Shown here piece after piece: positions 28,356 to 37,133 of a stretch of 64,000 bases of DNA. Under the pieces are notes generated by a model, which saw nothing but the letters and a program-made list of their open reading frames with translations, did no database searches and was not told the DNA's origin. A program made the translations under genes and the position numbers. The stretch covers positions 1,984,001-2,048,000 of the forward strand of contig NZ_CP139559.1 in assembly GCF_034263275.1 (NCBI RefSeq), in the 5' to 3' direction. The first letter of the stretch is position 1. Every line of letters begins with the position of its first letter. This DNA is from Mucilaginibacter sp. cycad4 (GTDB lineage Bacteria; Bacteroidota; Bacteroidia; Sphingobacteriales; Sphingobacteriaceae).

Positions 28356-28829
28356 ATGGCTTTATCTCAAGATCAAATCAAAACAGACTATCCGCTTCCG
28401 GTATATAACTACAGAGTAGATATTGGTGCCGACACCATTGCCTTCTCCGAAGTATCAGGACTTGAACTTTCTTTCGAAACTATAACCTATAAAGAGAGCC
28501 AGGTTGGTTCGGGCATTGCCGGCCCCAACGTTATGCTAATGCCCGGTACCAGAAAACCGCTTAATATTACCCTTAAAAAAGGTTATGTAAAAGGCAAAAG
28601 TATGCAGGCGTTATACCACTGGGTTAATGCAACACAGCTGAACCGTACCGAAAAAAAGGATGTAACCGTTCACCTTTGTGATGAAAAAGGTGAGTCGGTA
28701 GTGCGCTGGAAAGTGATCAACGCATTCCCGGTCAAGTTGTCGGCTCCAAGTTTCAACGCAAACTCTAATGAAGTGGCTATCGAATCGATGGAATTGATGG
28801 CAAGCAGCCTGGAAATGAGTGAAAACTAA
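28356..28829 (+). CDS. Inner tube protein 1 (gp19/Afp1-like)
   Basis: 157 residues of the T4 gp19-type tail tube family: DYPLPVYNYRVDIG near the start, FSEVSGLE, and the C-terminal SFNANSNEVAIESMELMASSLE block. Hexamers stack inside the sheath to form the tube that carries cargo. Its stop codon overlaps the start of the next tube gene. Likely the main tube protein, as its N-terminal form matches the abundant subunit in related systems; that assignment is inferred. Confidence 0.92.
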   Translation: MALSQDQIKTDYPLPVYNYRVDIGADTIAFSEVSGLELSFETITYKESQVGSGIAGPNVMLMPGTRKPLNITLKKGYVKGKSMQALYHWVNATQLNRTEKKDVTVHLCDEKGESVVRWKVINAFPVKLSAPSFNANSNEVAIESMELMASSLEMSEN

Positions 28830-29281
28830 TGCACATTGAGTTACCTGCTACTATGATTTCCATAAAAACCGGCTATTTGCTACCGGCCTATAATTATAAG
28901 GTTTCGATAGGTACGCGAACCATGTCATTTTCGGAAGTATCCGGACTTAATATCAGTTACGAAAAGGTGGTGTATAAGGATGGTATGAGCCACTTAACCG
29001 GGCCAACTATTATTCGTGCGCAAAAAAACCAGGCAACTATCAGTCTTAAAAGGGGCATGACATCCCATAGGAAAGAGCTAAATATGTGGCTACAGGAAAA
29101 ATCATTAAAAGACATATTTATTGACCTTTGCGATGAAATGGGAATACCGGTTATTCGATGGAAATTGATAAGTGCAATGCCCTTAAAAATAGATGCGCCC
29201 TCGTTCAGCGCCTCCAGCAATGAATTGGCAATAGAGCACATGGAGCTTATTGTTCGCGACCTCAATATCGAATATTTATAA
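28829..29281 (+). CDS. Inner tube protein 2 (gp19/Afp5-like)
   Basis: 150 residues, paralogous to the preceding gene (LLPAYNYKVSIG; FSEVSGLNISYEKVVYKDG; SFSASSNELAIEHMELIV). The start ATG shares bases with the previous stop (TAATG); an alternative Met nine residues in is possible. Second tube-type subunit, perhaps used at the baseplate-proximal end as Afp5 is. Confidence 0.9.
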   Translation: MHIELPATMISIKTGYLLPAYNYKVSIGTRTMSFSEVSGLNISYEKVVYKDGMSHLTGPTIIRAQKNQATISLKRGMTSHRKELNMWLQEKSLKDIFIDLCDEMGIPVIRWKLISAMPLKIDAPSFSASSNELAIEHMELIVRDLNIEYL

Positions 29282-29285
29282 ACTG

Positions 29286-29744
29286 ATGAAGCTAAAGGAT
29301 CCTGATCTTATTTTAAGTTACCGGTTTGGGGTTTTCTTTTTCGAAGGTGGCGTTCAACCCAACATGGTGGACATCCGCTTTCAAAAAGTCTCCGGGCTTC
29401 GGGCCGACATGACTATGGGAAGTATAACCGAGGGGGGGGAGAATTTATACACACACCGCATTCCGAAACGTGCCGATTATGGTAACCTGATCCTGGAGAG
29501 GGGAATTGTTATCAAATCTTCTGTGCAAACATCTTTTAATGATGTGTTTACTTTCTTTAAGTTTTCGCCCGCCAGCGTATTGGTTACTGTGTATAATGAT
29601 CAAAATAAACCAGCTACCGGCTGGCTGTTTCATAAAGCGTTCCCTGTTAAATGGTCATTTGGCGACCTGGACGCCAATGCAAGCAGCGTAATCATAGAAA
29701 CTATGGAGCTTGCATATACGATGTTTCAAAATGTTGAAGTATAA
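29286..29744 (+). CDS. Third gp19-like tube/baseplate adaptor protein
   Basis: 152 residues from the ATG at 29286, four bases after the previous stop; an upstream TTG frame overlaps the preceding gene and is not preferred. gp19-type features remain (YRFGVFFFEGG; FQKVSGLRADM; SVIIETMELAYTMF) but it is more divergent, with an N-terminal extension around VQPNMVDI. Probably an initiator ring joining tube and baseplate. Role inferred from family and order. Confidence 0.85.
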   Translation: MKLKDPDLILSYRFGVFFFEGGVQPNMVDIRFQKVSGLRADMTMGSITEGGENLYTHRIPKRADYGNLILERGIVIKSSVQTSFNDVFTFFKFSPASVLVTVYNDQNKPATGWLFHKAFPVKWSFGDLDANASSVIIETMELAYTMFQNVEV

Positions 29745-29747
29745 AAT

Positions 29748-29909
29748 ATGGCTGTTGAAATTAGAGAGCTGGTAATAAGGGCCACCATCATTCGGGACGA
29801 GGGGGAGATGACACCCGCGCCTGCAATAAGTGCAACGGAGCATGCCCTTTTGGTTGAAGAGTGCGTAAAAGAAGTGATCAGGATTATTGAAAATAACAAA
29901 AAAAGATAG
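29748..29909 (+). CDS. Small eCIS protein, DUF5908/Afp6-like
   Basis: 53 residues: MAVEIRELVIRATI at the start and a helical, basic C-terminus (CVKEVIRIIENNKKR). ATG at 29748, four bases after the preceding stop, stop TAG at 29907-29909 two bases before the LysM gene. The beginning VEIRELVIRA is characteristic of the DUF5908 mini-proteins that sit before the LysM adaptor in eCIS operons. Function is not established. Confidence 0.8.
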   Translation: MAVEIRELVIRATIIRDEGEMTPAPAISATEHALLVEECVKEVIRIIENNKKR

Positions 29910-29911
29910 CA

Positions 29912-30607
29912 ATGGCCTCGATCAGTCTTAATAAACTTGAGAAATTAAAGATAAAAGTTTATCGTACCATTGAAAGAAGTGGTGTGCCTGTAGATACGTT
30001 TGATGTGATGTTCAATCCCGAGTCGTATGCATTGAAATATGAAAATGTATATAGTCAGGCACAGGGCATTAACACCAGTGGGAAAAGTGCTAAGTACGCT
30101 TTAAGCAAGCCATCCGATTTGGGTTTTAAGTTGATTATTGACGGTACAGGCGTATCTGATTATGTAGCATCTGCACCCAATGCCAATCTTGATGTTTCAA
30201 AAAAAGTTAATAAATTTTTAGAGTTAGCAGCGTACATGGATGGAAATATCCACGAGCCCAAATTTTTAAAAATAGAATGGGGCACTCTTATTTTTAAGTG
30301 CCGGTTAAAAAGCGTTAACATTAGCTATACGTTATTTGATAAAGCCGGTAAACCATTGCGTGCTGAATTGGATACTACTTTTATAAGTGATCTGAAAGAC
30401 AGTGAGCGGGTTAAATCTGAAAATAAAACCTCGCCCGATCTTACGCACAAAAGAGTGGTAAAAGCGCATGATACTTTGCCATTACTGTGCAAAGAGATTT
30501 ATGGCACCGGGAATTGTTATATACAAGTTGCAAGGGCCAACAAGCTCGATAATTTCCGGAGCCTTCAGCCAGGGCAAGAGCTCTTTTTTCCGCCCGTTAA
30601 AAAATAA
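29912..30607 (+). CDS. LysM-containing tube-baseplate adaptor (Afp7-like, CIS tube domain)
   Basis: 231 residues. Residues 10-165 are the CIS tube-type domain (VMFNPESYALKYEN; LGFKLIIDGTG; IEWGTLIFKCRLKSVNISYTLF). Residues 180-228 are a LysM motif (VVKAHDTLPLLCKEIYG; ANKLDNFRSLQPGQELFFPP). In related particles this protein connects the tube to the spike, like gp53/gp48-type proteins. Three bases before the spike gene. Confidence 0.9.
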   Translation: MASISLNKLEKLKIKVYRTIERSGVPVDTFDVMFNPESYALKYENVYSQAQGINTSGKSAKYALSKPSDLGFKLIIDGTGVSDYVASAPNANLDVSKKVNKFLELAAYMDGNIHEPKFLKIEWGTLIFKCRLKSVNISYTLFDKAGKPLRAELDTTFISDLKDSERVKSENKTSPDLTHKRVVKAHDTLPLLCKEIYGTGNCYIQVARANKLDNFRSLQPGQELFFPPVKK

Positions 30608-30609
30608 AT

Positions 30610-32262
30610 ATGAGTTCGGCAACATTTTCTGTAAAAAGCGAAGGCGAAATAATGCCGGTTTATTATCAACTGGTAAATATTGATATTGTGAATGATGTTA
30701 ACCGCATTGCTTATGCGGAACTGACTTTATTAGATGGCGACTTTGCTAAACAGGCATTTATCATCAGCGATACCAGTTTTTTTAACCCGGGTAAGCCCAT
30801 CGAAATTAAATTATGGTATGCCGATCAACCTGCCGGGGAAAAAGTAGTTTTCGAGGGGATTGTTATAAAACATTCGCTAAAAAAATCAGGATCAAGTGGC
30901 GTACTAAGCGTGGAGATTAGTGACCGCGCTGTTAAAATGACCAGCAAAAGAAAAAGTTATGTATTTAACGATATAACAGATCAGGACGTGATCAGTAAAC
31001 TGATCAAAGACTGCGGGCTATCAGTAGGCAGCGTTGATGCCACCAGCACATCGCATCGTCAAATAGTCCAATACAATACAACTAATTGGGATATGATGCT
31101 AAGTCGGGCAGAAGTTAACGGTTTGCTGGTTAAAACAACAAACGGTGTTATTTCGGCGCAACGGCCGGATTTAGATGCCGCGGCTAAATACGCTGTTGAG
31201 ATTGGCAAAGACGAGGTATTTGATTTCGAATTGCAAATGGACAGCCGAAACCAATACGCTTCCATAAAAAGCAGAACCTGGGACGCCTCGGCCAATCAAA
31301 TGACCGAAACATCGAATGCGTCGGATGTGGTGTTAAAGCAAGGCAATTTAAGCGCATCAATTGTTGCGTCGGCAATGGGTGGTATCGACAATGACCTGAT
31401 AGCTACCATACCCGCGTCTCCCGGCGAAGCAAAGGCATGGGCAGATGCGTGGATGGTAAAAACAAGGCTTTCTATGCTAAAGGGCAGTTTCAGGATAGAT
31501 GGGTCGACAGCAGTTAAAATCGGCGATATCTTTGAATTAAAAGGGGCTGGCGCAAAATTTTCCGGGGAAAACCTGGTTACAGGTGTAAGGCACCGGTTTA
31601 ACCCCCAAGGCTGGTTCACAACGATTCAGTTCGGTCTTTCGGCTGATTGGTTTTCGTCTGTGGTTCATACTTCCGATTCAAAAGCTGCCGGGCTTTTGCC
31701 CGGAGTAAACGGTCTTCAAATAGGTATTGTTCAGGCATTTGAAGCTGATCCGGAAGAACAGTTCAGAGTAAAAGTTGAAATACCGGCAGTAGATGGCGAA
31801 CGCAAAACGGTTTGGGCAAGGTTAGCTGCGTTAGACGGGGGGGTAAACCACGGATCTGTTTTTTGGCCCGATGCAAATGATGAAGTATTACTGGGTTTCA
31901 TTAATGACGATCCGCGTCACCCTGTAATTTTAGGATCGTTGTACGGCAAAAAAAACACGCCACCAATAAGCCCCGTTGAAAAAAATCCTGAAAAGGGCTT
32001 TGCTACACGCTCAGGAATGAAAGTGCTGTTCGACGATGAGAAGAAAACATTGAGTATTCTCACATCTGAGAATAACAAAGTATTGATTGATGAGGAGAAT
32101 AAGTTTATTGAACTAAAAGACATTACCGGCAATATTGTAAAATTAAGCGATAACGGAATTACACTGCAAAGCGATAAAAATATTACAGTAAGCGCGGCCG
32201 GCAATATTGCCATCGAAGGTAAAAATGTAAAAATAAAAGGATCGGCAATTGACATGATTTAA
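30610..32262 (+). CDS. VgrG-like central spike protein (Afp8-like)
   Basis: 550 residues. gp27-like part (1-360, with AYAELTLLDGDFA and WDMMLSRAEVNGL), a gp5-type OB domain (about 373-455: GIVQAFEADPEEQFRVKVEIP; VWARLAAL; GSVFWPDANDEVLLGFINDDPRHPVILGSL, here in parts) and a C-terminal beta-helical needle (ENNKVLIDEENKFIELKD; GNIVKLSDNGITLQSD). Trimers form the piercing spike at the tube tip, capped by the PAAR-like protein encoded two genes on. Full-length and intact. Confidence 0.93.
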   Translation: MSSATFSVKSEGEIMPVYYQLVNIDIVNDVNRIAYAELTLLDGDFAKQAFIISDTSFFNPGKPIEIKLWYADQPAGEKVVFEGIVIKHSLKKSGSSGVLSVEISDRAVKMTSKRKSYVFNDITDQDVISKLIKDCGLSVGSVDATSTSHRQIVQYNTTNWDMMLSRAEVNGLLVKTTNGVISAQRPDLDAAAKYAVEIGKDEVFDFELQMDSRNQYASIKSRTWDASANQMTETSNASDVVLKQGNLSASIVASAMGGIDNDLIATIPASPGEAKAWADAWMVKTRLSMLKGSFRIDGSTAVKIGDIFELKGAGAKFSGENLVTGVRHRFNPQGWFTTIQFGLSADWFSSVVHTSDSKAAGLLPGVNGLQIGIVQAFEADPEEQFRVKVEIPAVDGERKTVWARLAALDGGVNHGSVFWPDANDEVLLGFINDDPRHPVILGSLYGKKNTPPISPVEKNPEKGFATRSGMKVLFDDEKKTLSILTSENNKVLIDEENKFIELKDITGNIVKLSDNGITLQSDKNITVSAAGNIAIEGKNVKIKGSAIDMI

Positions 32263-32416
32263 ACGACAGATATCTTCAGCCTGGTTAAAGGATGAGATAA
32301 ATATTATCCATTAATGAAGTAGCCGTTTACAGATAATTAATAATACACCATTGCAAAATAAAATTACTATTGCCTGAAAACGAAAAGCAGATGATAAAGA
32401 ATGATACAATAAGCGT

Positions 32417-32824
32417 ATGGAAAATAATGAAGCGTTTTTAGGCAGGGGCTGGGGTTTCCCTCCTGAATTCTTCTCGGCAGGCGCCGGTGTCGGCATGGTT
32501 TCCGGAGAAGCAGATATTCAGCAAAGCCTTTGTATTTTATTGGGTACGTCATTGATGGAGCGGGTAATGTTTCCGGATTATGGCTGCGATATTTCTAATT
32601 ATATTTTTGAGGAAATGGGGCAGGCGCTCATCAATGCGTTAGAGGGAAGCATATCAGACGCGATATTGAATAATGAACCCCGGGTAAAAACAGAAGGGGT
32701 GCGGGTAAGCGTTGATAATAATGACCCCGGGAAATTATTAATAGCTATTGAGTATACCATACGGGCTACCAATAACCGCTATAATATGGTTTACCCGTTT
32801 TATATCAACGAAGCCACAATATGA
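32417..32824 (+). CDS. gp25-like baseplate wedge protein (Afp9-like)
   Basis: 135 residues of the GPW/gp25 lysozyme-like baseplate family: LGRGWGFPPEFF, ADIQQSLCILLGTSLMERVMFPDYGC, and GKLLIAIEYTIRATNNRYNMVYPFY in parts. gp25 initiates sheath polymerisation at the baseplate. The 154-base gap before it is the largest in the operon and holds no recognisable gene. Confidence 0.92.
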   Translation: MENNEAFLGRGWGFPPEFFSAGAGVGMVSGEADIQQSLCILLGTSLMERVMFPDYGCDISNYIFEEMGQALINALEGSISDAILNNEPRVKTEGVRVSVDNNDPGKLLIAIEYTIRATNNRYNMVYPFYINEATI

Positions 32825-32848
32825 AGAATTTAAAATTGCTTAACTTTT

Positions 32849-33274
32849 ATGATTGATATCATCATCACCGATGGGGATAATGCCTTATTTATGCCCGTAT
32901 TTGGAACTGCTGTAGTTGCAGTGCGGCCTGGCAAAATCATGGCTTCGGGGAAAACTACCGTTAATGGCAAAAAAGTATGTCTGGCCGGCGACGAAAAAAA
33001 GGTGGAGGTGCCGGGTTGCGTATATGTTACCCCACAGTTTGTTATACCGGGAACGGGAACATTGAAAATTGCCGCCCTGGATGCCAGTCAGTTGTCTAAG
33101 ATAGCAAAGGATTCAGGCAAGTATATTATATTGAAAGGAAGTGTATTTACGGCAAAATTTGAGGTGCAAAGCCCGGCCAAAGATTTGGCGGTACCGCCAA
33201 AACCGGATCCATTGAGCCAATACTCGGGTTCCGGAAATTTTATAAGTACCAATATTAAAGTTAAGGCTGAATAG
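32849..33274 (+). CDS. PAAR-like spike-tip protein (Afp10-like)
   Basis: 141 residues, beta-rich, with the PAAR-like beginnings of the Afp10 group: GTAVVAVRPGKIMASGKTTVNGKKVCLAGDEKKVEVPGC in parts, then FVIPGTGTLKIAALD. In such tips, conserved Cys/His residues can bind a metal; Cys near residues 48 and 58 are present but His ligands are not obvious. Position between gp25 and the baseplate gene matches Afp order. Confidence 0.8.
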   Translation: MIDIIITDGDNALFMPVFGTAVVAVRPGKIMASGKTTVNGKKVCLAGDEKKVEVPGCVYVTPQFVIPGTGTLKIAALDASQLSKIAKDSGKYIILKGSVFTAKFEVQSPAKDLAVPPKPDPLSQYSGSGNFISTNIKVKAE

Positions 33275-33285
33275 CCAGCGGTTGT

Positions 33286-36200
33286 ATGATAGGCGAATTA
33301 AACCCGAAAAAGCTTTTATACAGAGATGGCGTTAGCCAGTCGCAGAGGCTGATGGCCGAACTTGACCCTGCCTATATCAATATTGAGGATCGTAGCCTCG
33401 GCGATTTTATTGTATTTGCCAGGGATTTTGCCCATTACCTGCGTTTTTATAATACAGATAATGAGTCTTCAACTAACTGGGGGGCATTTTTAACCGGTGG
33501 CGCTGCACAAGGGTTGCCACAGGACAAATGGCTTGCCGATCTGCTTATTTATATTAATGATCCTGAACTATTTGCGGCACAACAGCCCGAAAAAGCCAAA
33601 GTGTACGCTAACCCGCACCTGGCATTGTTTGTTGCTTTTTTGAAGCTGCTGGAAACGATAAAAACACAGTTAAACCAATTTACAAAAAAACACCTTGATC
33701 TTTATTACGGTGAGTTACTGGGCTTAAGCCGAAAGAAGCCGATTCCTGATGTGGTGAATATCATTATTGAATTAAGCAATGATGTTGAGGAATTGCTGCT
33801 GGAAAAAGGAACGGCTGTAAACGCCGGTAAAGATACGCTTGGCAAAGATCTGGTATATAAGATACAGAAAGATACACTAATAACCAAAGCCACTGTAGCC
33901 AGGATCAAGTCGGTCTTCGTCGAAAAAAAATTCATTTCGCTGAAGGAAAAATGGACCGAAAAGGATGTGTTGGCTTCAGTTAGGGCGATGCTGAATATGG
34001 CACTCGGGTATGATACCTTTAACCCCGACCTTTTTCTGAACAGGGATAAAAGTATTAAAAACGATGTGGTTAAAGCTGAGGCCATAAAATATCAGCTAAA
34101 AAGCTCCGAACTTAACGGGATAGTTGATTTTGTTACAGATAACGTTGGAGGGCAAAACGCTGATATAATATCAACCTGGCTCACCGGAGCTTACAGGCGA
34201 CAGCAACTTCATGTAAAACGGATGGAACTTGAAGGCGATGCGTCTGGATTTAAGTTCATTGAGTTGATATTAGCTGGTGCCGATGAGCGTTTACCTAAAT
34301 TTAAAGGCAAAACTGTAACCGAGACAGGATTTTTACAGATTAAGGAATACCTGCAAACAAATAATAGCGACGAAAAGACCGAGGCAGGTTTATATGTGCA
34401 AGGAAAACTGCTGTTGCCGGCAGACGATTTTATTTGGCTTGCAAACCTCATCGCGAAAAAAGATACAAAGAATCCGGATTGGGCGACAGCGTATGTGATA
34501 CTTGAAACTACTTTACAAAAAAGAGGTATTCTGCCTGAAATTCCGGCAGATACAGAATGGCTTGGCATTTTAGCATCAGCCGACGTGAAGGCGGACAGGC
34601 CTGATGGGCCGCCCGGTCGCTTCCGCATGTTTGGCGAACCCAATCCTCATGCCGCCAATACAATAGAACCGGCTTTAGGTTTAGCAATTTCGTCGCCGCG
34701 CTTTGCATTAAGCGAAGGGAGCTGTAAAATCGATCTTTGCATTTCATTCAAACCCATTGATCAATTAAAAGCCAGTCAATTAAAACAAGCACTTGAAGAT
34801 AAAAAACAACCATGTCCATTCCGTTTTTTTATGGGCAGAGCCGAAAGTTGGAATGAAATATATAGCGCCCATCTTCAGTTTGACGACCCGGCACGCTTTG
34901 GAAGAGATGCGTCCCTGACAGATTCCTTACCTGATGCCGGCGACGAAACCGTTAAAAGCAATACCTTATGTATTAAGCTCGATCTCGACGCATCAGCGCC
35001 GTTGGTGCTTACAGACAACGCCATAGCCGGGCAGATATTGAACTTAAAAGTTACTGACCCGGCGATAGTAATGGTATTGGCCGGCGGTGCGGTAACTGAT
35101 AGCGCACAACAGTTCAAAAAGTGGTACGGGCTTTTTAACAGTATGTTTATTGAAAAAGTAAAGGCGGATATTACGGTTAGCGGTATCAAGTCGTTCTCAC
35201 TTCAAAACGATATCTCGTGGCTTGATTCCAAAAATCCGTTTCAACCTTTTGGCCCGGCACCGCTATCCGGCGACCGGCTTTATTTTTCGCACCCCGAACT
35301 GGTAGCCGCGCCCATCAACTCATTAACACTAAACTTTGAGTGGATGAACGCTCCTTTATCGTTTAAAACCTACTACGAAACCTATAGAAAAGTATATGAC
35401 CAGGAACTGAACGGATCGAACAAAGAAATTACAGGGAACGATCATTTTAAAGCTGAGCTTAAACTGGTGAGCAATGGAAACCCATTGAGCCTTGGTGAAG
35501 TTAAACTTTTTGAAAAAGGCAAACCGGTAATCGTACCCGATAACTACGTCGATCTACCCGCTACAGAATTTAATAACCAGGAAGCAATAGTTAACCAAAA
35601 AAGGTATTTCATCCTTGAATTGATGGATGATTTTAACCACGCTGCTTATCCTTCGCTCCAGGCAATACAAATGCTGGCCTACGCCGATGATGTTAAAAGG
35701 ACAGCCGTTTTAAATATGCCATACACGCCCAGGCTAAAACGACTAAGCGCAGGATATACCACCTCGTTCGAAATTTTTGCAGCAAAGGAAAGTAGTACGG
35801 GATGTTTGTACAGCATTAATGCCTTTGGTTATTCAAAGTTAGCGGTCGCCGGTGGCCGTTTAATTCCAACTTTAAATTATGCCGGCGAACTTTATATTGG
35901 TTTAACAAACCTCAACAGGCAACAAAACCTATCATTATTGTTTCAACTTGCCGAAGGAACCGCAGACCCTGAACTGGTTCAGCCCGCCGTATCCTGGAGT
36001 TTTCTTACCGATAACCGATGGGTGGCGTTGCCGCAATCAACTATTGTATCTGATACCACCAATGGCTTGGTTAACAGCGGTATTATTGAATTGAAACTTC
36101 CTGCAGGTATCACCAATCAAAACACATTATTGGGCGAAGGCCTTTACTGGCTAAGGGCCGCGGTAAATGAGCAAACCGCTGCCATGCCCGATGCAATAGA

Positions 36201-37122
36201 CATTATTGCACAAAGCGCTGGTGCAATATTTATCGATCAGGGCAATGCTGCCGATCACTTTGTGAATTTATTGGGACCAGGAAGCATAAAGGGCCTGGCC
36301 GAAATTACTCCAGGTATAAAAAGGCTGGAACAGCCCTTCGCTTCGGCACAAGGGAGGCCCGGGGAAACAGATCAACAATTTTATAACCGTGTTAGCGAGC
36401 GCTTAAGGCATAAAAACCGGGCGCTTACGCTTTGGGACTATGAACGGCTGGTATTGCAGCAATTTCCCGAGATATACAAAGTAAAATGTATGCCCGGAAA
36501 TTATTCGGCGCAGCCGGCTGATATGGGTAAGGTAGATATAATTGTACTGCCCAATATCAAAGGGAAGTTTGCCTTTGATCAGTTTCAGCCAAAAGTACAC
36601 CCAGGCCTGCTGCTTTCAATAACCGAATATCTCAACGAACGTATTCCGCCTTTTGCAACCGTTAAAGTAAGGAACGCTGTTTATGTAACGTTGAAGATTA
36701 AAACAAGGGTGAGAATACGGGAAGGGTTTAACGAAGAATTTTATTTGACCCAATTAGAAGCCGATCTTAAAAAATTCCTGTCGCCATGGGCGTATAACGA
36801 TGATGCCGATATCATCATTGGCGGACGAATGTACAACAACGTCGTTGTCAATTTTATTGCAAAAAAACCGTACATCGATCACGTGGCTACCATCAGGTTA
36901 TCGCAAAGTATAAATGGCGGCCCTTTTATAGATATAAACCGGACGGACGGCGGTTCGGGAAATGACGAGCCCGAAAGTCCGGATGTGGTCCTGATATCAG
37001 CCCCTCATCACGAAATAACGCTCCTTAAGGACGACGATTTTTCTCCCGATTCGATGATTGGAATTGGTTATATGGAAGTTGCCAACGATTTTATAATACC
37101 CCCCAACCTAATAATTACATAA
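33286..37122 (+). CDS. Baseplate J-type wedge protein (Afp11-like)
   Basis: 1278 residues, the largest protein of the system. The C-terminal third contains the baseplate-J/gp6 signature: FYNRVSERLRHKNRALTLWDYERLVLQQFPEIYKVKC in parts, then VDIIVLPN and a closing segment with repeated beta strands. The N-terminal part (HLDLYYGELLGL) is typical of the long Afp11 form. It builds the hexameric baseplate ring around the spike. Encoded 11 bases after the PAAR-like gene. Confidence 0.88.
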   Translation: MIGELNPKKLLYRDGVSQSQRLMAELDPAYINIEDRSLGDFIVFARDFAHYLRFYNTDNESSTNWGAFLTGGAAQGLPQDKWLADLLIYINDPELFAAQQPEKAKVYANPHLALFVAFLKLLETIKTQLNQFTKKHLDLYYGELLGLSRKKPIPDVVNIIIELSNDVEELLLEKGTAVNAGKDTLGKDLVYKIQKDTLITKATVARIKSVFVEKKFISLKEKWTEKDVLASVRAMLNMALGYDTFNPDLFLNRDKSIKNDVVKAEAIKYQLKSSELNGIVDFVTDNVGGQNADIISTWLTGAYRRQQLHVKRMELEGDASGFKFIELILAGADERLPKFKGKTVTETGFLQIKEYLQTNNSDEKTEAGLYVQGKLLLPADDFIWLANLIAKKDTKNPDWATAYVILETTLQKRGILPEIPADTEWLGILASADVKADRPDGPPGRFRMFGEPNPHAANTIEPALGLAISSPRFALSEGSCKIDLCISFKPIDQLKASQLKQALEDKKQPCPFRFFMGRAESWNEIYSAHLQFDDPARFGRDASLTDSLPDAGDETVKSNTLCIKLDLDASAPLVLTDNAIAGQILNLKVTDPAIVMVLAGGAVTDSAQQFKKWYGLFNSMFIEKVKADITVSGIKSFSLQNDISWLDSKNPFQPFGPAPLSGDRLYFSHPELVAAPINSLTLNFEWMNAPLSFKTYYETYRKVYDQELNGSNKEITGNDHFKAELKLVSNGNPLSLGEVKLFEKGKPVIVPDNYVDLPATEFNNQEAIVNQKRYFILELMDDFNHAAYPSLQAIQMLAYADDVKRTAVLNMPYTPRLKRLSAGYTTSFEIFAAKESSTGCLYSINAFGYSKLAVAGGRLIPTLNYAGELYIGLTNLNRQQNLSLLFQLAEGTADPELVQPAVSWSFLTDNRWVALPQSTIVSDTTNGLVNSGIIELKLPAGITNQNTLLGEGLYWLRAAVNEQTAAMPDAIDIIAQSAGAIFIDQGNAADHFVNLLGPGSIKGLAEITPGIKRLEQPFASAQGRPGETDQQFYNRVSERLRHKNRALTLWDYERLVLQQFPEIYKVKCMPGNYSAQPADMGKVDIIVLPNIKGKFAFDQFQPKVHPGLLLSITEYLNERIPPFATVKVRNAVYVTLKIKTRVRIREGFNEEFYLTQLEADLKKFLSPWAYNDDADIIIGGRMYNNVVVNFIAKKPYIDHVATIRLSQSINGGPFIDINRTDGGSGNDEPESPDVVLISAPHHEITLLKDDDFSPDSMIGIGYMEVANDFIIPPNLIIT

Positions 37123-37133
37123 AAAAGGAAGTC

